From Paractinoplanes maris (GTDB taxonomy: Bacteria; Actinomycetota; Actinomycetes; Mycobacteriales; Micromonosporaceae), in NCBI RefSeq assembly GCF_023544465.1, contig NZ_JALPVL010000013.1, forward strand, positions 62,001 to 126,000: a DNA stretch of 64,000 nucleotides, given 5' to 3'. Below the pieces are notes generated by a model that saw only the letters and a program-made list of their open reading frames with translations, made no database searches and was not told the DNA's origin. Numbering within the stretch: the first letter of the stretch is position 1; every line of letters begins with the position of its first letter. This document shows, piece by piece, positions 1 to 8,296 of the stretch. Both the position numbers and the translations under genes were made by a program.

Positions 1-255
1 CACGTCGGCGATCATCTCGGCCGGCACGCGGCCGTTCTCCCGCGCCGCGGCGGTCTCCTTGAGGTCGGCGCCCGAGCAGAAGACGGGACCGGTGTGCGAC
101 AACACAACAGCTCGCACGGAGGTGTCGGTGAGCGCCTCGGCGAGAGCGTCGAGCAGCTCCCCCATCAGCGGAGTGGACAGGGCATTGCGGTTGGCCGGGG
201 AGTCGAGGGTCAGGGTGGTCACCCCGGCGTCGGTGACGGTCTGGACCAGAGCCAT
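1..255 (-). CDS. Enoyl-CoA hydratase/isomerase family protein (N-terminal part, cut by window edge)
   Basis: The first 85 codons of a crotonase-family protein, which continues beyond base 1. Reading from the ATG at 255, it shows the usual start of the fold: a beta hairpin, the conserved NRNALS segment (residues about 21-26) that leads into helix 1, and the oxyanion-hole stretch FCSGADLKE (around residues 58-66). Crotonases hydrate or isomerise acyl-CoA thioesters, but the substrate cannot be told from this part. It is divergent from hemW, with only 36 bp between the two starts, so their promoters must overlap or lie within the coding sequences. Confidence 0.85.
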   Translation of the reverse strand, partial: MALVQTVTDAGVTTLTLDSPANRNALSTPLMGELLDALAEALTDTSVRAVVLSHTGPVFCSGADLKETAAARENGRVPAEMIADV

Positions 256-291
256 GGCGGAACATTAACGGCCGGCGTGCACACTTGACGG

Positions 292-1494
292 ATGGCCGGC
301 GCACTTCCCGATGGCGAACCCGTACCTCTGGACGGGTCTCTGCCCGCAACCGCGACGGCTCACGTCGGAAAGGACGGCTTCGCCGTCTATGTCCACGTGC
401 CGTTCTGCGCGAGCCGCTGCGGCTACTGCGACTTCAACACCTACACGGCGAGTGAGCTCGGTGGCGGGGTCAGCCGGGAGACGTACGCCGAGACCGTCCT
501 GCAGGAGCTGAAGCTGGCCCGGCGGACCATCGACCCGGCGCGGGTCGACACGGTGTTCTTCGGCGGCGGCACGCCGACCCTGCTTGACGCGGACGACCTC
601 GGGCGCATCCTGCACGGGATCGACGACGCATGGGGGCTGGCCCCCGATGCCGAGATCACCACCGAGGCCAACCCGGAATCGGTCGATCCCGACTATCTGC
701 GCCGGCTGCGCGGGCACGGCTTCAACCGGATCTCGCTGGGCATGCAGTCGGCGGCGCCGGGCGTGCTGCGCATCCTCGACCGCAAGCACACGGCCGGGCG
801 CGCGCCGCAGGCCGCGGTGGAGGCTCGCGAGGCCGGGTTCGAGCACGTCAACCTCGACCTGATCTATGGCACGCCGGGGGAGACGGCCGACGACTTCGCC
901 ACCTCGCTGCGCAAGGTGGTCGAGGCCGGGGTGGATCACGTCAGCGCGTACGCCCTGATCGTCGAGGACGGCACCCGGATGGCCGCCCGGATGCGGCGTG
1001 GCGAGATCCCGTACCCGTCGGACGACGTGGCCGCCGATCGTTACCTGGCCGCGGAGGCGGCGCTCAGCGAGGCCGGCTTCCGGTGGTACGAGGTCTCCAA
1101 CTGGGCCACCTCGGATGAGGCCCGCTGCCGGCACAACCTGCTCTATTGGACCGGCGCCGACTGGTGGGGTCTCGGGCCGGGCTCGCACAGCCACGTCGGC
1201 GGGGTGCGCTGGTGGAACGTCAAGCACCCGGCCGCGTACGGGAAAAGGCTCCTGGACGGGGTGTCGCCGGGGCAGGGGCGCGAGTTGCTGAGCGACGAGG
1301 ACCGCCACGTCGAGGACGTGATGCTGCGGGTGCGGCTGCGCGACGGCATCGCCCTCGACCGGGTCGACCCGGTGGGCGCCAAGCAGGCGCTGGCCAACGG
1401 ACTGCTCGACCCCCAGGCGTACGAGAGTGGCCGGCTCGTCCTGACTCTGCGTGGCCGGCTGCTGGCCGACGCCGTGATCCGCGACGTGGTGTGA
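292..1494 (+). CDS. hemW: Radical SAM haem chaperone HemW (oxygen-independent coproporphyrinogen III oxidase-like)
   Basis: 400 residues, the normal length for HemW/HemN-like proteins. The radical SAM cluster motif CASRCGYC (CxxxCxxC) lies near residue 42, followed by FFGGGTPT, which binds SAM. The later LLYWTGADWWGLGPGSHS block is typical of the C-terminal HemW domain. HemW binds haem and passes it to respiratory proteins; true coproporphyrinogen oxidase activity is less likely for this short form. In actinobacteria it commonly sits just upstream of hrcA-dnaJ, as here. A short inverted repeat after its stop separates it from the convergent DUF4870 gene. Confidence 0.92.
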   Translation: MAGALPDGEPVPLDGSLPATATAHVGKDGFAVYVHVPFCASRCGYCDFNTYTASELGGGVSRETYAETVLQELKLARRTIDPARVDTVFFGGGTPTLLDADDLGRILHGIDDAWGLAPDAEITTEANPESVDPDYLRRLRGHGFNRISLGMQSAAPGVLRILDRKHTAGRAPQAAVEAREAGFEHVNLDLIYGTPGETADDFATSLRKVVEAGVDHVSAYALIVEDGTRMAARMRRGEIPYPSDDVAADRYLAAEAALSEAGFRWYEVSNWATSDEARCRHNLLYWTGADWWGLGPGSHSHVGGVRWWNVKHPAAYGKRLLDGVSPGQGRELLSDEDRHVEDVMLRVRLRDGIALDRVDPVGAKQALANGLLDPQAYESGRLVLTLRGRLLADAVIRDVV

Positions 1495-1495
1495 C

Positions 1496-1518
1496 GCGCC
1501 GGGCCCCGTTCCCGGCGC
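1496..1518. terminator. Hairpin between convergent hemW and DUF4870 genes
   Basis: Perfect 8-bp stem GCGCCGGG / CCCGGCGC with a 7-nt loop, starting 1 base after the hemW stop and ending 9 bases before the stop of the opposing gene. It can act on both strands. There is no U-tract, which is common for actinobacterial terminators. Confidence 0.6.
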
Positions 1519-1527
1519 TCCCCGGCC

Positions 1528-2175
1528 CTACTTGATCAGGTTGATGGTCAGCGGGTAGTTGTACGGCTCGTTGTTGACCGCCTTCAGACCGGCGACCACG
1601 CCGAAGATGATGGAGATCAGCGCGGCGATCGGGATGATCACGAAGCCGATCACGGCGCAGGCGGTGGCCCAGCCGATCACGCCGACGATGGTCCAGACGA
1701 TCTGGAAGTTCAGCGCCTTGACCGCCTCGGTCCGCACGACCGGCGACTGGTTGCCCTTGCCGAGCAGGGCGATCAGCGGCCCGATCCAGCCGGCCAGCCC
1801 GCCGCCGAGGAACGCACCGAGCGCGCCCCCGAAGTGCGCGACCAGGATCCAGGTCTTGTCGTCCTGGCCCGGGGACGAGCCGTAACCGGGCTGGTGGCCG
1901 GGCTGCTGATAGCCGTACGGCGGTGGCGGGGTGCCGTATCCGGGCGGCGGAGCACCGTAGCCGGGCCCCGACGAGGGCGGCGGAGCAGCGTAGCCGGGCC
2001 CCGAGGAGGGCGGCGGCTCCGCGTAGCCGTAACCGGAGCCGGACGACGGCGCGCCGTAGGGCGGAGGCGGAGGCGGTGTCGAACCGGAAGTCGGGTCGTT
2101 AGCCGCATATGGGTTGAACGCCCGCGTCGGGTCGTTCGGGTTGCCTTCACCGGGCGGGCGAGGTGGCTCAGTCAT
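1528..2175 (-). CDS. DUF4870 domain membrane protein with Pro/Gly/Tyr-rich N-terminus
   Basis: 215 residues from the ATG at 2175. Residues 1 to about 105 are low complexity, with repeated SGPGYAAPPP / PPPYG units rich in Pro, Gly and Tyr. The C-terminal half matches the DUF4870 (Tic20-like) fold: WILVAHFGGALGAF, then WIGPLIALL, then two strongly hydrophobic helices around VGVIGWATACAVIGFVI. The protein ends close to the last helix. Its function is unknown; such proteins are frequent in actinobacteria and their disordered N-tails probably face the cytoplasm. The reading frame stays open further upstream but that part does not look like protein, so the inner start is preferred. Confidence 0.85.
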   Translation of the reverse strand: MTEPPRPPGEGNPNDPTRAFNPYAANDPTSGSTPPPPPPYGAPSSGSGYGYAEPPPSSGPGYAAPPPSSGPGYGAPPPGYGTPPPPYGYQQPGHQPGYGSSPGQDDKTWILVAHFGGALGAFLGGGLAGWIGPLIALLGKGNQSPVVRTEAVKALNFQIVWTIVGVIGWATACAVIGFVIIPIAALISIIFGVVAGLKAVNNEPYNYPLTINLIK

Positions 2176-2284
2176 GGCTGACACCGTAGAGCCGCAGTTC
2201 AACGCGGTCGAGAGCGACATGCTGATCGAGCCGGTGAATAGACAGACGACGCGATCATCGCGCTGACGCCGGTGGCGACGTAGA

Positions 2285-2311
2285 CTGGCACTCTGTCCGT
2301 GGGAGTGCCAA
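2285..2311 (+). promoter_or_regulatory. CIRCE operator upstream of hrcA
   Basis: CTGGCACTC, 9 spacer bases, then GAGTGCCAA. This is the classical CIRCE layout (TTAGCACTC-N9-GAGTGCTAA), with 15 of 18 arm bases matching and GGCACTC/GAGTGCC perfectly symmetric. It ends 39 bp before the hrcA start, so HrcA very probably autoregulates hrcA-dnaJ. Confidence 0.9.
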
Positions 2312-2350
2312 GAGAGCCCGAGCGGGCGCAACCGGAGGGGGAGGGGTCGG

Positions 2351-3373
2351 ATGAGTCTGGATGATCGCAAGCTCGACGTGCTGCGCGCGATCGTCGAGGA
2401 CTACGTCGAGACCCAGGAGCCGGTCGGCTCCAAGTCGCTCGTCGAGCGCCACCAGCTGGGCGTGTCGCCCGCTACGGTGCGTAACGACATGGCGGTGCTG
2501 GAGGAGGAAGGTTACATCCGGCAGCCGCACACCAGCGCCGGCCGGGTGCCGACCGACGCCGGCTACCGGCTCTTCGTCGACCGGCTGTCCAAGGTCAAGC
2601 CGCTCACTCCGGCCGAGCGCCGGGCCATCGAGCGCTTCCTGATCGGCGCGGTCGACCTCGACGACGTGGTGCACCGCACGGTGCGCCTGCTGGCCCAGCT
2701 GACCCGCCAGGTCGCGGTCGTGCAATACCCCTCGCTGGCCCGTTCGTCGGTGCGGCACCTCGAGCTGGTGCCGATCTCCACCACGCGCCTCATGCTCGTG
2801 ATGATCGCCGACACCGGCCGGGTCGAGCAGCGGCTGGTCGAGCTGCCGGGGCCCGTCCCGGCCGACGACGTGACCGACCTGCGCCGCCGGGTGAACGAGA
2901 AACTGGCCGGTCAGCGGCTCGCCGACACGCCCCCGCTCGTGCAGGGGCTGGTCGACGAGTGTGCCCCCGGTCAGCGCGCCACCATGGCCTGCCTGGCCTC
3001 GGTGCTGCTCGAGACCCTGGTCGAGCGCAGTGAGGAACGCCTCGCCTTGGCGGGCACGGCTAACCTGACCCGTGGGGGCGTGCTCGACTTCCAGGGCACG
3101 TTGCGCCCCGTCCTCGAGGCCCTCGAGGAGGAGGTCATCCTGCTGAAACTGATCGGCGATCTCGAACCCAGCAAGACCCGGGTGCGGATCGGCGACGAGA
3201 ATCAGATCGACAACCTGCGGTCGGCGTCGGTGGTCAGCACAGGCTATGGCCCCGGGGCGACGATCGTCGGTGGGCTCGGAGTGCTGGGTCCCACCCGGAT
3301 GGATTACCCCGGCACCATCGCGACTGTGCGCGCGGTGGCACGCTACGTGGGCGACCTTCTAGCACAGAACTGA
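2351..3373 (+). CDS. hrcA: Heat-inducible transcription repressor HrcA
   Basis: 340 residues, full family length. The N-terminal winged helix contains LDVLRAIVEDYVETQEPVGS and SPATVRNDMAVLEEEGYI, both hallmarks of HrcA. The C-terminal GAF-like domain ends with GPTRMDYPGTIATVRAVARY, also typical. HrcA represses chaperone genes by binding CIRCE and needs GroEL to fold. A purine-rich ribosome site (GGAGGGGGAGGGG) precedes the ATG. The gene is 17 bp from dnaJ, and one CIRCE upstream implies a single heat-shock operon. Confidence 0.96.
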   Translation: MSLDDRKLDVLRAIVEDYVETQEPVGSKSLVERHQLGVSPATVRNDMAVLEEEGYIRQPHTSAGRVPTDAGYRLFVDRLSKVKPLTPAERRAIERFLIGAVDLDDVVHRTVRLLAQLTRQVAVVQYPSLARSSVRHLELVPISTTRLMLVMIADTGRVEQRLVELPGPVPADDVTDLRRRVNEKLAGQRLADTPPLVQGLVDECAPGQRATMACLASVLLETLVERSEERLALAGTANLTRGGVLDFQGTLRPVLEALEEEVILLKLIGDLEPSKTRVRIGDENQIDNLRSASVVSTGYGPGATIVGGLGVLGPTRMDYPGTIATVRAVARYVGDLLAQN

Positions 3374-3390
3374 CGAGGATTGCGGAGCCC

Positions 3391-4533
3391 GTGGCCAAGG
3401 ATTACTACGGCATTCTCGGCGTGAGCCGGGAAGCCACCGACGACGAGATCAAGCGCGCCTACCGCAAACTGGCTCGGCAATATCATCCGGACGTCAACCC
3501 CGATCCGGAAGCGCACGAGAAGTTCAAGGACATCAACGCGGCCTACGAGGTCCTCTCGGACGATCAGAAGCGGCAGATCGTCGATCTGGGCGGTGACCCG
3601 CTGGCGCCCGGCGGCGGCATGGGCCCGGGCGGTCCCGGCGGTGCGGGCGGCCCGTTCGTCGGCTTCCAGGACATCATGGACGCGTTCTTCGGCACGGCGG
3701 CCGGCGGCGGCACCCGGGGCCCGCGCCCGCGCACCCGTCCCGGCGCCGACGCGATCCTGCGCCTCGAGCTCGACCTGGTCGAGACCTCGTTCGGTGTCGA
3801 GGCCCCGATCACCGTCGACACCGCGGTGCTGTGCACCCAGTGCTCCGGCGCGGGCACGGCCCCCGGCACCCACCTGGCCACCTGTGAGACCTGCGGCGGC
3901 CGGGGCGAGGTGCAGAGCGTGCAGCGCACGTTCCTGGGCCAGGTCGTCTCGTCCCGCCCCTGCGCCACCTGCCAGGGCCACGGCACGGTCATCCCGCACC
4001 CCTGCCCGACCTGCGCCGGCGACGGCCGCGTCCGCACCCGCCGCTCGCTCACGGTGAAGATCCCGGCCGGCGTCGAGGACGGCATGCGCATCCGCCTGGC
4101 CCAGCAGGGCGAGGTCGGCCCCGGCGGCGGCACGCCCGGCGACCTGTATGTCGAGATCCACGAGCGCCCGCACGACGTCTACTCGCGCAAGGGCGACGAC
4201 CTGCACTGCCGCGTCACCCTGCCGATGACCGCGGCCGCGCTCGGCACCCGCCTGACGATCAAGACGCTCGACAGCGAAGAGGGCATCGAGGTCAAGCAGG
4301 GCACCCAGCCGGCCAGCACACTCCGGATCCGCGGCAAGGGTGTCCCGCATCTGCGAGGCCAGGGTCGCGGCGACCTGTTCGTGCACCTGGACGTCAAGAC
4401 GCCGACCAAGCTGACCGCCGACCAGGAGCGCATGCTGCGCGACTTCGCCAAGACCCGCGGCGAGGACGTGGCCGAGCTGAGCAAGCAGGGTGGCTTCTTC
4501 AGCCGGATGCGCGACGCCTTCAACGGCCACTGA
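3391..4533 (+). CDS. dnaJ: Chaperone protein DnaJ
   Basis: 380 residues with all type I DnaJ parts. The J domain has YHPDVNPD (the HPD that stimulates DnaK). A Gly-rich linker follows, with GGGMGPGGPGGAGG. Next come four zinc-binding CxxCxGxG-type repeats (CTQCSGAG, CETCGGRG, CATCQGHG, CPTCAGDG), and finally the substrate-binding and dimer region. The GTG start reads into MAKDYYGILGV. As the HrcA-linked copy, it is probably the second of the two DnaJ paralogues usual in actinobacteria; the first normally sits with dnaK-grpE, which are absent here. Confidence 0.95.
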   Translation: MAKDYYGILGVSREATDDEIKRAYRKLARQYHPDVNPDPEAHEKFKDINAAYEVLSDDQKRQIVDLGGDPLAPGGGMGPGGPGGAGGPFVGFQDIMDAFFGTAAGGGTRGPRPRTRPGADAILRLELDLVETSFGVEAPITVDTAVLCTQCSGAGTAPGTHLATCETCGGRGEVQSVQRTFLGQVVSSRPCATCQGHGTVIPHPCPTCAGDGRVRTRRSLTVKIPAGVEDGMRIRLAQQGEVGPGGGTPGDLYVEIHERPHDVYSRKGDDLHCRVTLPMTAAALGTRLTIKTLDSEEGIEVKQGTQPASTLRIRGKGVPHLRGQGRGDLFVHLDVKTPTKLTADQERMLRDFAKTRGEDVAELSKQGGFFSRMRDAFNGH

Positions 4534-4549
4534 TCGGCCGGTTCCGCGG

Positions 4550-5281
4550 TCAGCCGGGCGCCAGGAGGCAGAATTCGTTGCCCTCCGGGTCGGCCAGGAC
4601 CGTCCACGAGATGTCGGCCGCGCCCAGGTCGACGGCGGTGGCGCCCAGAGCCTGGAGCCGGGCCGCCTCGGCCTCGGGGTCGTCCTGCGGGTAGGGGCGG
4701 ATGTCCAGGTGGACGCGGTTCCAGGTGGTCTTCGGGTCGGGCGTGCGCAGGAACTGCAGGTAGGGGCCCACACCCTGAGCGGAGCGCAGGACCGCGTGGT
4801 GGTCGGTGACCTTGTGCACGGTCCAGTCCATGGCCTCGCCCCAGAACCGGGCCATGGCCCGCGGGTCGGTGCAGTCGACCACCACCGTCGCGATCGGGCC
4901 GGTCTCCGGGCGCAGCGAGTCGAGCACGCAGAACTCGTTGCCCTCGGGGTCGGCCAGGACCGTCCACGGCACGTCGCCCTGGCCCACGTCGGCCGGTGTC
5001 GCGCCCAGATCGCGCAGCCGCGCGACCAGCTCGGCCTGATCGGTGGCCGAGGTGGCGGCGAGGTCGAGGTGCACGCGGTTCTTCACCGTCTTGGGTTCGG
5101 TGGAGGCGATCAGATCGATGCAGACGGCGACCGGGTCGGGATAGACGAAGCCCTCCGGTTCGAGGTTCGTCACGCCGGGCCCCTCGCTGGACACCGACCA
5201 CCCGAGGGCCTCGGCCCAGAAACCGCCCAGGGCGGCGTCGTCGTGAGCCTTCATGTTGATCTGCACAAGCCGCGTCGCCAT
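4550..5281 (-). CDS. Two-domain VOC (glyoxalase/bleomycin-resistance-like) protein
   Basis: 243 residues made of two similar halves of about 115 residues. Each half has a MARFWGEAMDW / LGGFWAEALGW helix, an NRVHLDI / NRVHLDL strand and ends in the shared motif WTVLADPEGNEFC. Tandem VOC domains can bind metal and act as dioxygenases, isomerases or resistance proteins. The ligands here are not obviously complete, so no reaction is assigned. The ATG at 5281 gives the typical MATRLVQINMKAHD start. It converges on dnaJ with only 16 bp between the stops. Confidence 0.85.
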   Translation of the reverse strand: MATRLVQINMKAHDDAALGGFWAEALGWSVSSEGPGVTNLEPEGFVYPDPVAVCIDLIASTEPKTVKNRVHLDLAATSATDQAELVARLRDLGATPADVGQGDVPWTVLADPEGNEFCVLDSLRPETGPIATVVVDCTDPRAMARFWGEAMDWTVHKVTDHHAVLRSAQGVGPYLQFLRTPDPKTTWNRVHLDIRPYPQDDPEAEAARLQALGATAVDLGAADISWTVLADPEGNEFCLLAPG

Positions 5282-5310
5282 GCCGACGATGGTAGATGCG
5301 TCCCTACGCC

Positions 5311-6537
5311 TCAGTCCTCCGAGGGGAACAGGAGCATGTCGGCGATGAACGTGGTGATCCGGTCGGAGTGGTCGCGGCCGACCCAGGTGGGGTAGGAGCC
5401 GTCGCCCCAGCCGCTGGACCAGGCGATCATGTCGCCGCCGGCGATGACGGCGAAACGGGGATCGCGGAGCTCCAGGGACTGCCACTCGCCGGTCAGGCGC
5501 TCACGGTTGTCCTCGTCGACGAAGCAGGCCAGCCCGGCGTCGACCCCGAAGCCGAAGAACTCGCCGTAACCCAGGTCGAGCAGGTCCTGGCCGTCGCGCA
5601 GGGCCAGCTCCCAGCGGGCCGGACGGCGGTCGGTGATGTCCAGGCGGACGGCGGCCACGCGGCTGTGGCCGGGGTCGTCGGTGAAGGTGGCCAGGCTGAT
5701 CGTCACCGGGTAGGGGCCGGGCGGGACCGTGGTCAGGAAGGGCTCCTCGCCGTAGTCCAGCGAGGACGGGTCGGCGGCCACGAGACGGCCCGAGGGCAGA
5801 TTCAGCTTGCCGGCCGGGTGGGTGGAGATGCGCATCCGGCGCTCGCCGACCGTGCGCTCGGCGCCGTCGCGGAACAGGGTGTCCAGGCCGCGGGGACGCA
5901 GCGGGCGCGGCGGATGCCACGGACGCTGGGGTGAGGTGCGGACGGGCAGGTCGTGGTGGTCGGCATCGGCGATCCGGAAGGGGCCGTCGACCGCGTGGGG
6001 AACGGCGCACACCTCGGAGAACGGCATCACGCAGGCTTCGGCGTGGACCCGGGCCACGCTGTCGAGCAGGGCCTTCCAGCGACCGAAGGCGGGGATCGGC
6101 AGCCGGGGCGGGGTGAAGCCGGTGTCGGAGAACGTGTGGCGGCCGCCCCGGTCGCCGGCCGGCTCGATCGAGTCGTTGCGGCGGCCGCCGATCTGCCAGC
6201 TGATCCGGTGCCGCGCGGCGAGGTGCGAGAACTCCTTCGGACCGGCCCCGTCGGCCCCGGCCCAGCTGGTCGACTCGCGCAGGAACAAGTCACCCTCGCG
6301 GGCCCGGCGGAGCTCGTGGACGGCGATCCGCCGGCCTTGGCCGTCGTAGCGGGTGGCGGCGCAGTATCCCTCGGCCCACGAGATGTCGAGCACAGTGTGC
6401 GGGCGGCCGCCGGCGAGCAGCACCACGGAGTACGGCTCGCCGGCGGAATCACGCGCCTCGGCCTGATCGGGGGTCAGCGGGTTGACCACCCCGTCGTCCC
6501 AGCCGTCGCAGTACACCGCCGCCACAGTGGTCTCCAT
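5311..6537 (-). CDS. DUF4241 domain-containing protein
   Basis: 408 residues, no signal peptide and no membrane segment. The C-terminal 200 residues resemble DUF4241, with PSGRLVAADPSSL, PPGPYPVTISLA and GFGVDAGLACFVDEDNRERL. The N-terminal 200 residues are not recognised. Function is unknown; DUF4241 proteins are often placed near toxin-immunity or YwqG-like families, but nothing nearby supports that here. The start ATG at 6537 gives METTVAAVYCDGWDD. The gene stands alone, 29 bp upstream of the VOC gene on the same strand, so co-transcription is possible. Confidence 0.75.
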   Translation of the reverse strand: METTVAAVYCDGWDDGVVNPLTPDQAEARDSAGEPYSVVLLAGGRPHTVLDISWAEGYCAATRYDGQGRRIAVHELRRAREGDLFLRESTSWAGADGAGPKEFSHLAARHRISWQIGGRRNDSIEPAGDRGGRHTFSDTGFTPPRLPIPAFGRWKALLDSVARVHAEACVMPFSEVCAVPHAVDGPFRIADADHHDLPVRTSPQRPWHPPRPLRPRGLDTLFRDGAERTVGERRMRISTHPAGKLNLPSGRLVAADPSSLDYGEEPFLTTVPPGPYPVTISLATFTDDPGHSRVAAVRLDITDRRPARWELALRDGQDLLDLGYGEFFGFGVDAGLACFVDEDNRERLTGEWQSLELRDPRFAVIAGGDMIAWSSGWGDGSYPTWVGRDHSDRITTFIADMLLFPSED

Positions 6538-6651
6538 GGTCGGCGATCTTATTCAGGGCCGACTCCGTTTCGCCGCCCCGCAAGAGCGACTTTTCCGGCC
6601 GATGCGGTGGCCGAGAGCGAAATGACAGCCGAACGAGAGATTCCGACCGGA

Positions 6652-7287
6652 TCAGCGGGCGGCGAGTGTGCGCCCGGCGTGGGTGGCGGCCTCGTGGGCG
6701 GCCTTCTTCAGCAGCTCGGCGGTGTCCTTGAGCGCGTCCAGGGCGGGGTTGACGCCGGCCAGGGTCAGCTCGCGCTCGATCAGGGTCAGGTCGGCGCCCC
6801 AGATGTCGCCGACCACGCGGCGCAGGTAGGACGTGTTGTGGTCCCAGCCCTCGCGCGGGGTGCCGGGGCCGTAGCCGCCGCCACGGGTGGTGAGCACGAT
6901 CACCGGCTTGCCGTCGAGCAGCCGCTCGTTCGGGTTGGGGGTGCCCGCCATGACCAGGTCGATCCAGGTCTTCACGTGCTGGGAGACGCCGTAGTTGTAG
7001 AGCGGCAGGGCCAGGATCGCCGCTTCGGCGTCACGCACCTCGGAGGTCAGCTGCTGGGCCAGGGCGATGGCCGCGCGCTGCTCGTCGGTCCGCTTGTCCT
7101 CGGGGGTGAAGTTGCCGTGGATCGCGGTCGCCCAGGCGTCCGCCGGCAGGGGCGAGGCGCCGAGGTGCCGGCGGACGAAGGCAGTGCCCGGACGGACGGC
7201 GGTCCACTCCGCCTCGGCGACGTCGGCCAGCTCGCTCGAGGCCGAGACGGGGCCCTGGATGCTCGAGTCGATGCGGAGAACGGTCAT
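6652..7287 (-). CDS. FMN-dependent NADH:quinone/azo oxidoreductase (AzoR family)
   Basis: 211 residues with the flavodoxin-like fold of AzoR. It has LRIDSSIQGPVSASSELAD (phosphate-binding loop of FMN), LALPLYNYGVSQHVKTWID (the conserved P-x-YN-FGVP-like loop) and TTRGGGYGPGTPREGWDHN near FMN. These enzymes reduce quinones and azo compounds by two electrons and protect against electrophilic stress. The inner ATG at 7287 is chosen because GAGGGAG lies just before it, and the open frame upstream would run through the operators. It is divergent from a MarR gene, which probably represses it. Confidence 0.9.
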   Translation of the reverse strand: MTVLRIDSSIQGPVSASSELADVAEAEWTAVRPGTAFVRRHLGASPLPADAWATAIHGNFTPEDKRTDEQRAAIALAQQLTSEVRDAEAAILALPLYNYGVSQHVKTWIDLVMAGTPNPNERLLDGKPVIVLTTRGGGYGPGTPREGWDHNTSYLRRVVGDIWGADLTLIERELTLAGVNPALDALKDTAELLKKAAHEAATHAGRTLAAR

Positions 7288-7305
7288 TGCTTGCTCCCTC
7301 ACGGA

Positions 7306-7352
7306 TTGAATGTTCAAGTGGAAGAGTGTCATCTTCGGCTTGAACATTCAAG
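7306..7352. promoter_or_regulatory. Pair of palindromic operators between azoreductase and marR genes
   Basis: Two copies of the same palindrome lie in the 90-bp divergent gap: TTGAATGTTCAA at 7306-7317 and CTTGAACATTCAAG at 7339-7352. Each has TTGAA-N2-TTCAA symmetry, and the second is the inverted copy of the first. Centre-to-centre distance is 34 bp, about three helical turns. The second site carries a TTGAAC that could serve as a -35 element for marR. Size and symmetry suit a MarR dimer. Confidence 0.75.
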
Positions 7353-7377
7353 TGCGCCGGGGAGCTATTCTCCTGGG

Positions 7378-7941
7378 GTGACCATTGACGCGCCCGAGGA
7401 CGTCGCCTGGCTCGACCGTGACGAGCGCGCGGCGTGGATGACCCTGATCGCGATGCTCATGTCCGTGCCGGCCGCCATCGACGCCCAGCTCAAGCGCGAT
7501 TCCGGGCTCAATTTCTTCGAGTATTCGATCTTGTCCCACCTGTCCCGTCCGCAGGATCACGCGGTGCAGATGAGCAACCTGGCCCATCTGGCCGGCGGCT
7601 CGCTGTCGCGGCTCTCCCACGCGGTGAGCCGGCTGGAGAAACAGGGCTACGTCACCCGCCGGGTCGGCAGTGACGGCGAGTCGCGATGCGTGCAGGCGTT
7701 CCTGACCTCGACGGGCTACGACGCGCTGGTGGCGGCCGCCCCGGCCCACGTACGGGAAGCTCGTCGCCTGGTCTTCGACAACCTGTCGCCGGCGCAGGTG
7801 CGTCAGCTGCAGCGCATCGCCCACGAGCTCGCCGCGGCCGCCTCCCCCGACACGGTCAAGCAGGTCGACGCCGCGATCGAGGAGGCCGACCGGGCCGAGC
7901 GCGAGGGCCGTGGCGATCCGTGCGTGCCGGGCGGCTGCTGA
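7378..7941 (+). CDS. MarR family transcriptional regulator
   Basis: 187 residues from a GTG start. The winged helix-turn-helix covers about residues 45-115: FFEYSILSHLSR, then MSNLAHLAGGSLSRLSHAVSRLEKQGYV, then the wing RRVGSDGESRCVQAFLT. The C-terminal dimerisation helix is followed by a tail ending CVPGGC. Together with the wing cysteine this could allow redox sensing, which is speculative. It is divergent from the azoreductase gene across two palindromes, so it probably represses both genes and is released by quinones or similar ligands. Confidence 0.88.
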   Translation: MTIDAPEDVAWLDRDERAAWMTLIAMLMSVPAAIDAQLKRDSGLNFFEYSILSHLSRPQDHAVQMSNLAHLAGGSLSRLSHAVSRLEKQGYVTRRVGSDGESRCVQAFLTSTGYDALVAAAPAHVREARRLVFDNLSPAQVRQLQRIAHELAAAASPDTVKQVDAAIEEADRAEREGRGDPCVPGGC

Positions 7942-7958
7942 GCCGGGGCGATCGAGCC

Positions 7959-8276
7959 TCAGCCGTCCAGCCGGGCGCGAGCACGGTCGACGAGGGCCGG
8001 GAGCAGTTCGGCCCGCCACGTGTCCAGATGCACGCTGCCGCTCGACAGGCCGCCATGGGCGAACTCCTCGCGGAACACCCAGGGCGCGGCCTCGATGGCC
8101 AGTTCGACGCCGACCACCCGGTCGAAGGTCGCCCGGAGCAGCCGCTCGACCTCGCCGGCGGAGGGCGGCAGGGCCACGCCGGCCAGCTTCTCGCTCATCG
8201 CGCGCCAGACCCACGGGTCACCGCGCAGGCCCCACCGTGCCGGTTCCGGATCGAAGAGATCGGATACGAATCTCAC
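7959..8276 (-). CDS. Conserved-looking hypothetical protein (about 105 aa)
   Basis: 105 residues from the GTG at 8276. Not recognised. It is soluble and mostly helical, with the segment PARWGLRGDPWVWRAM near the N-terminus and EEFAHGGLSSGSVHLDTW near the C-terminus. No metal or catalytic motif is obvious. Its start lies 20 bp downstream of the IclR gene on the same strand, so it may be the last gene of the amidohydrolase-IclR transcript. The ribosome site is weak and the start is uncertain. Confidence 0.6.
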   Translation of the reverse strand: MRFVSDLFDPEPARWGLRGDPWVWRAMSEKLAGVALPPSAGEVERLLRATFDRVVGVELAIEAAPWVFREEFAHGGLSSGSVHLDTWRAELLPALVDRARARLDG

Positions 8277-8296
8277 GTGGTCAGCGTGGCCCAGCC

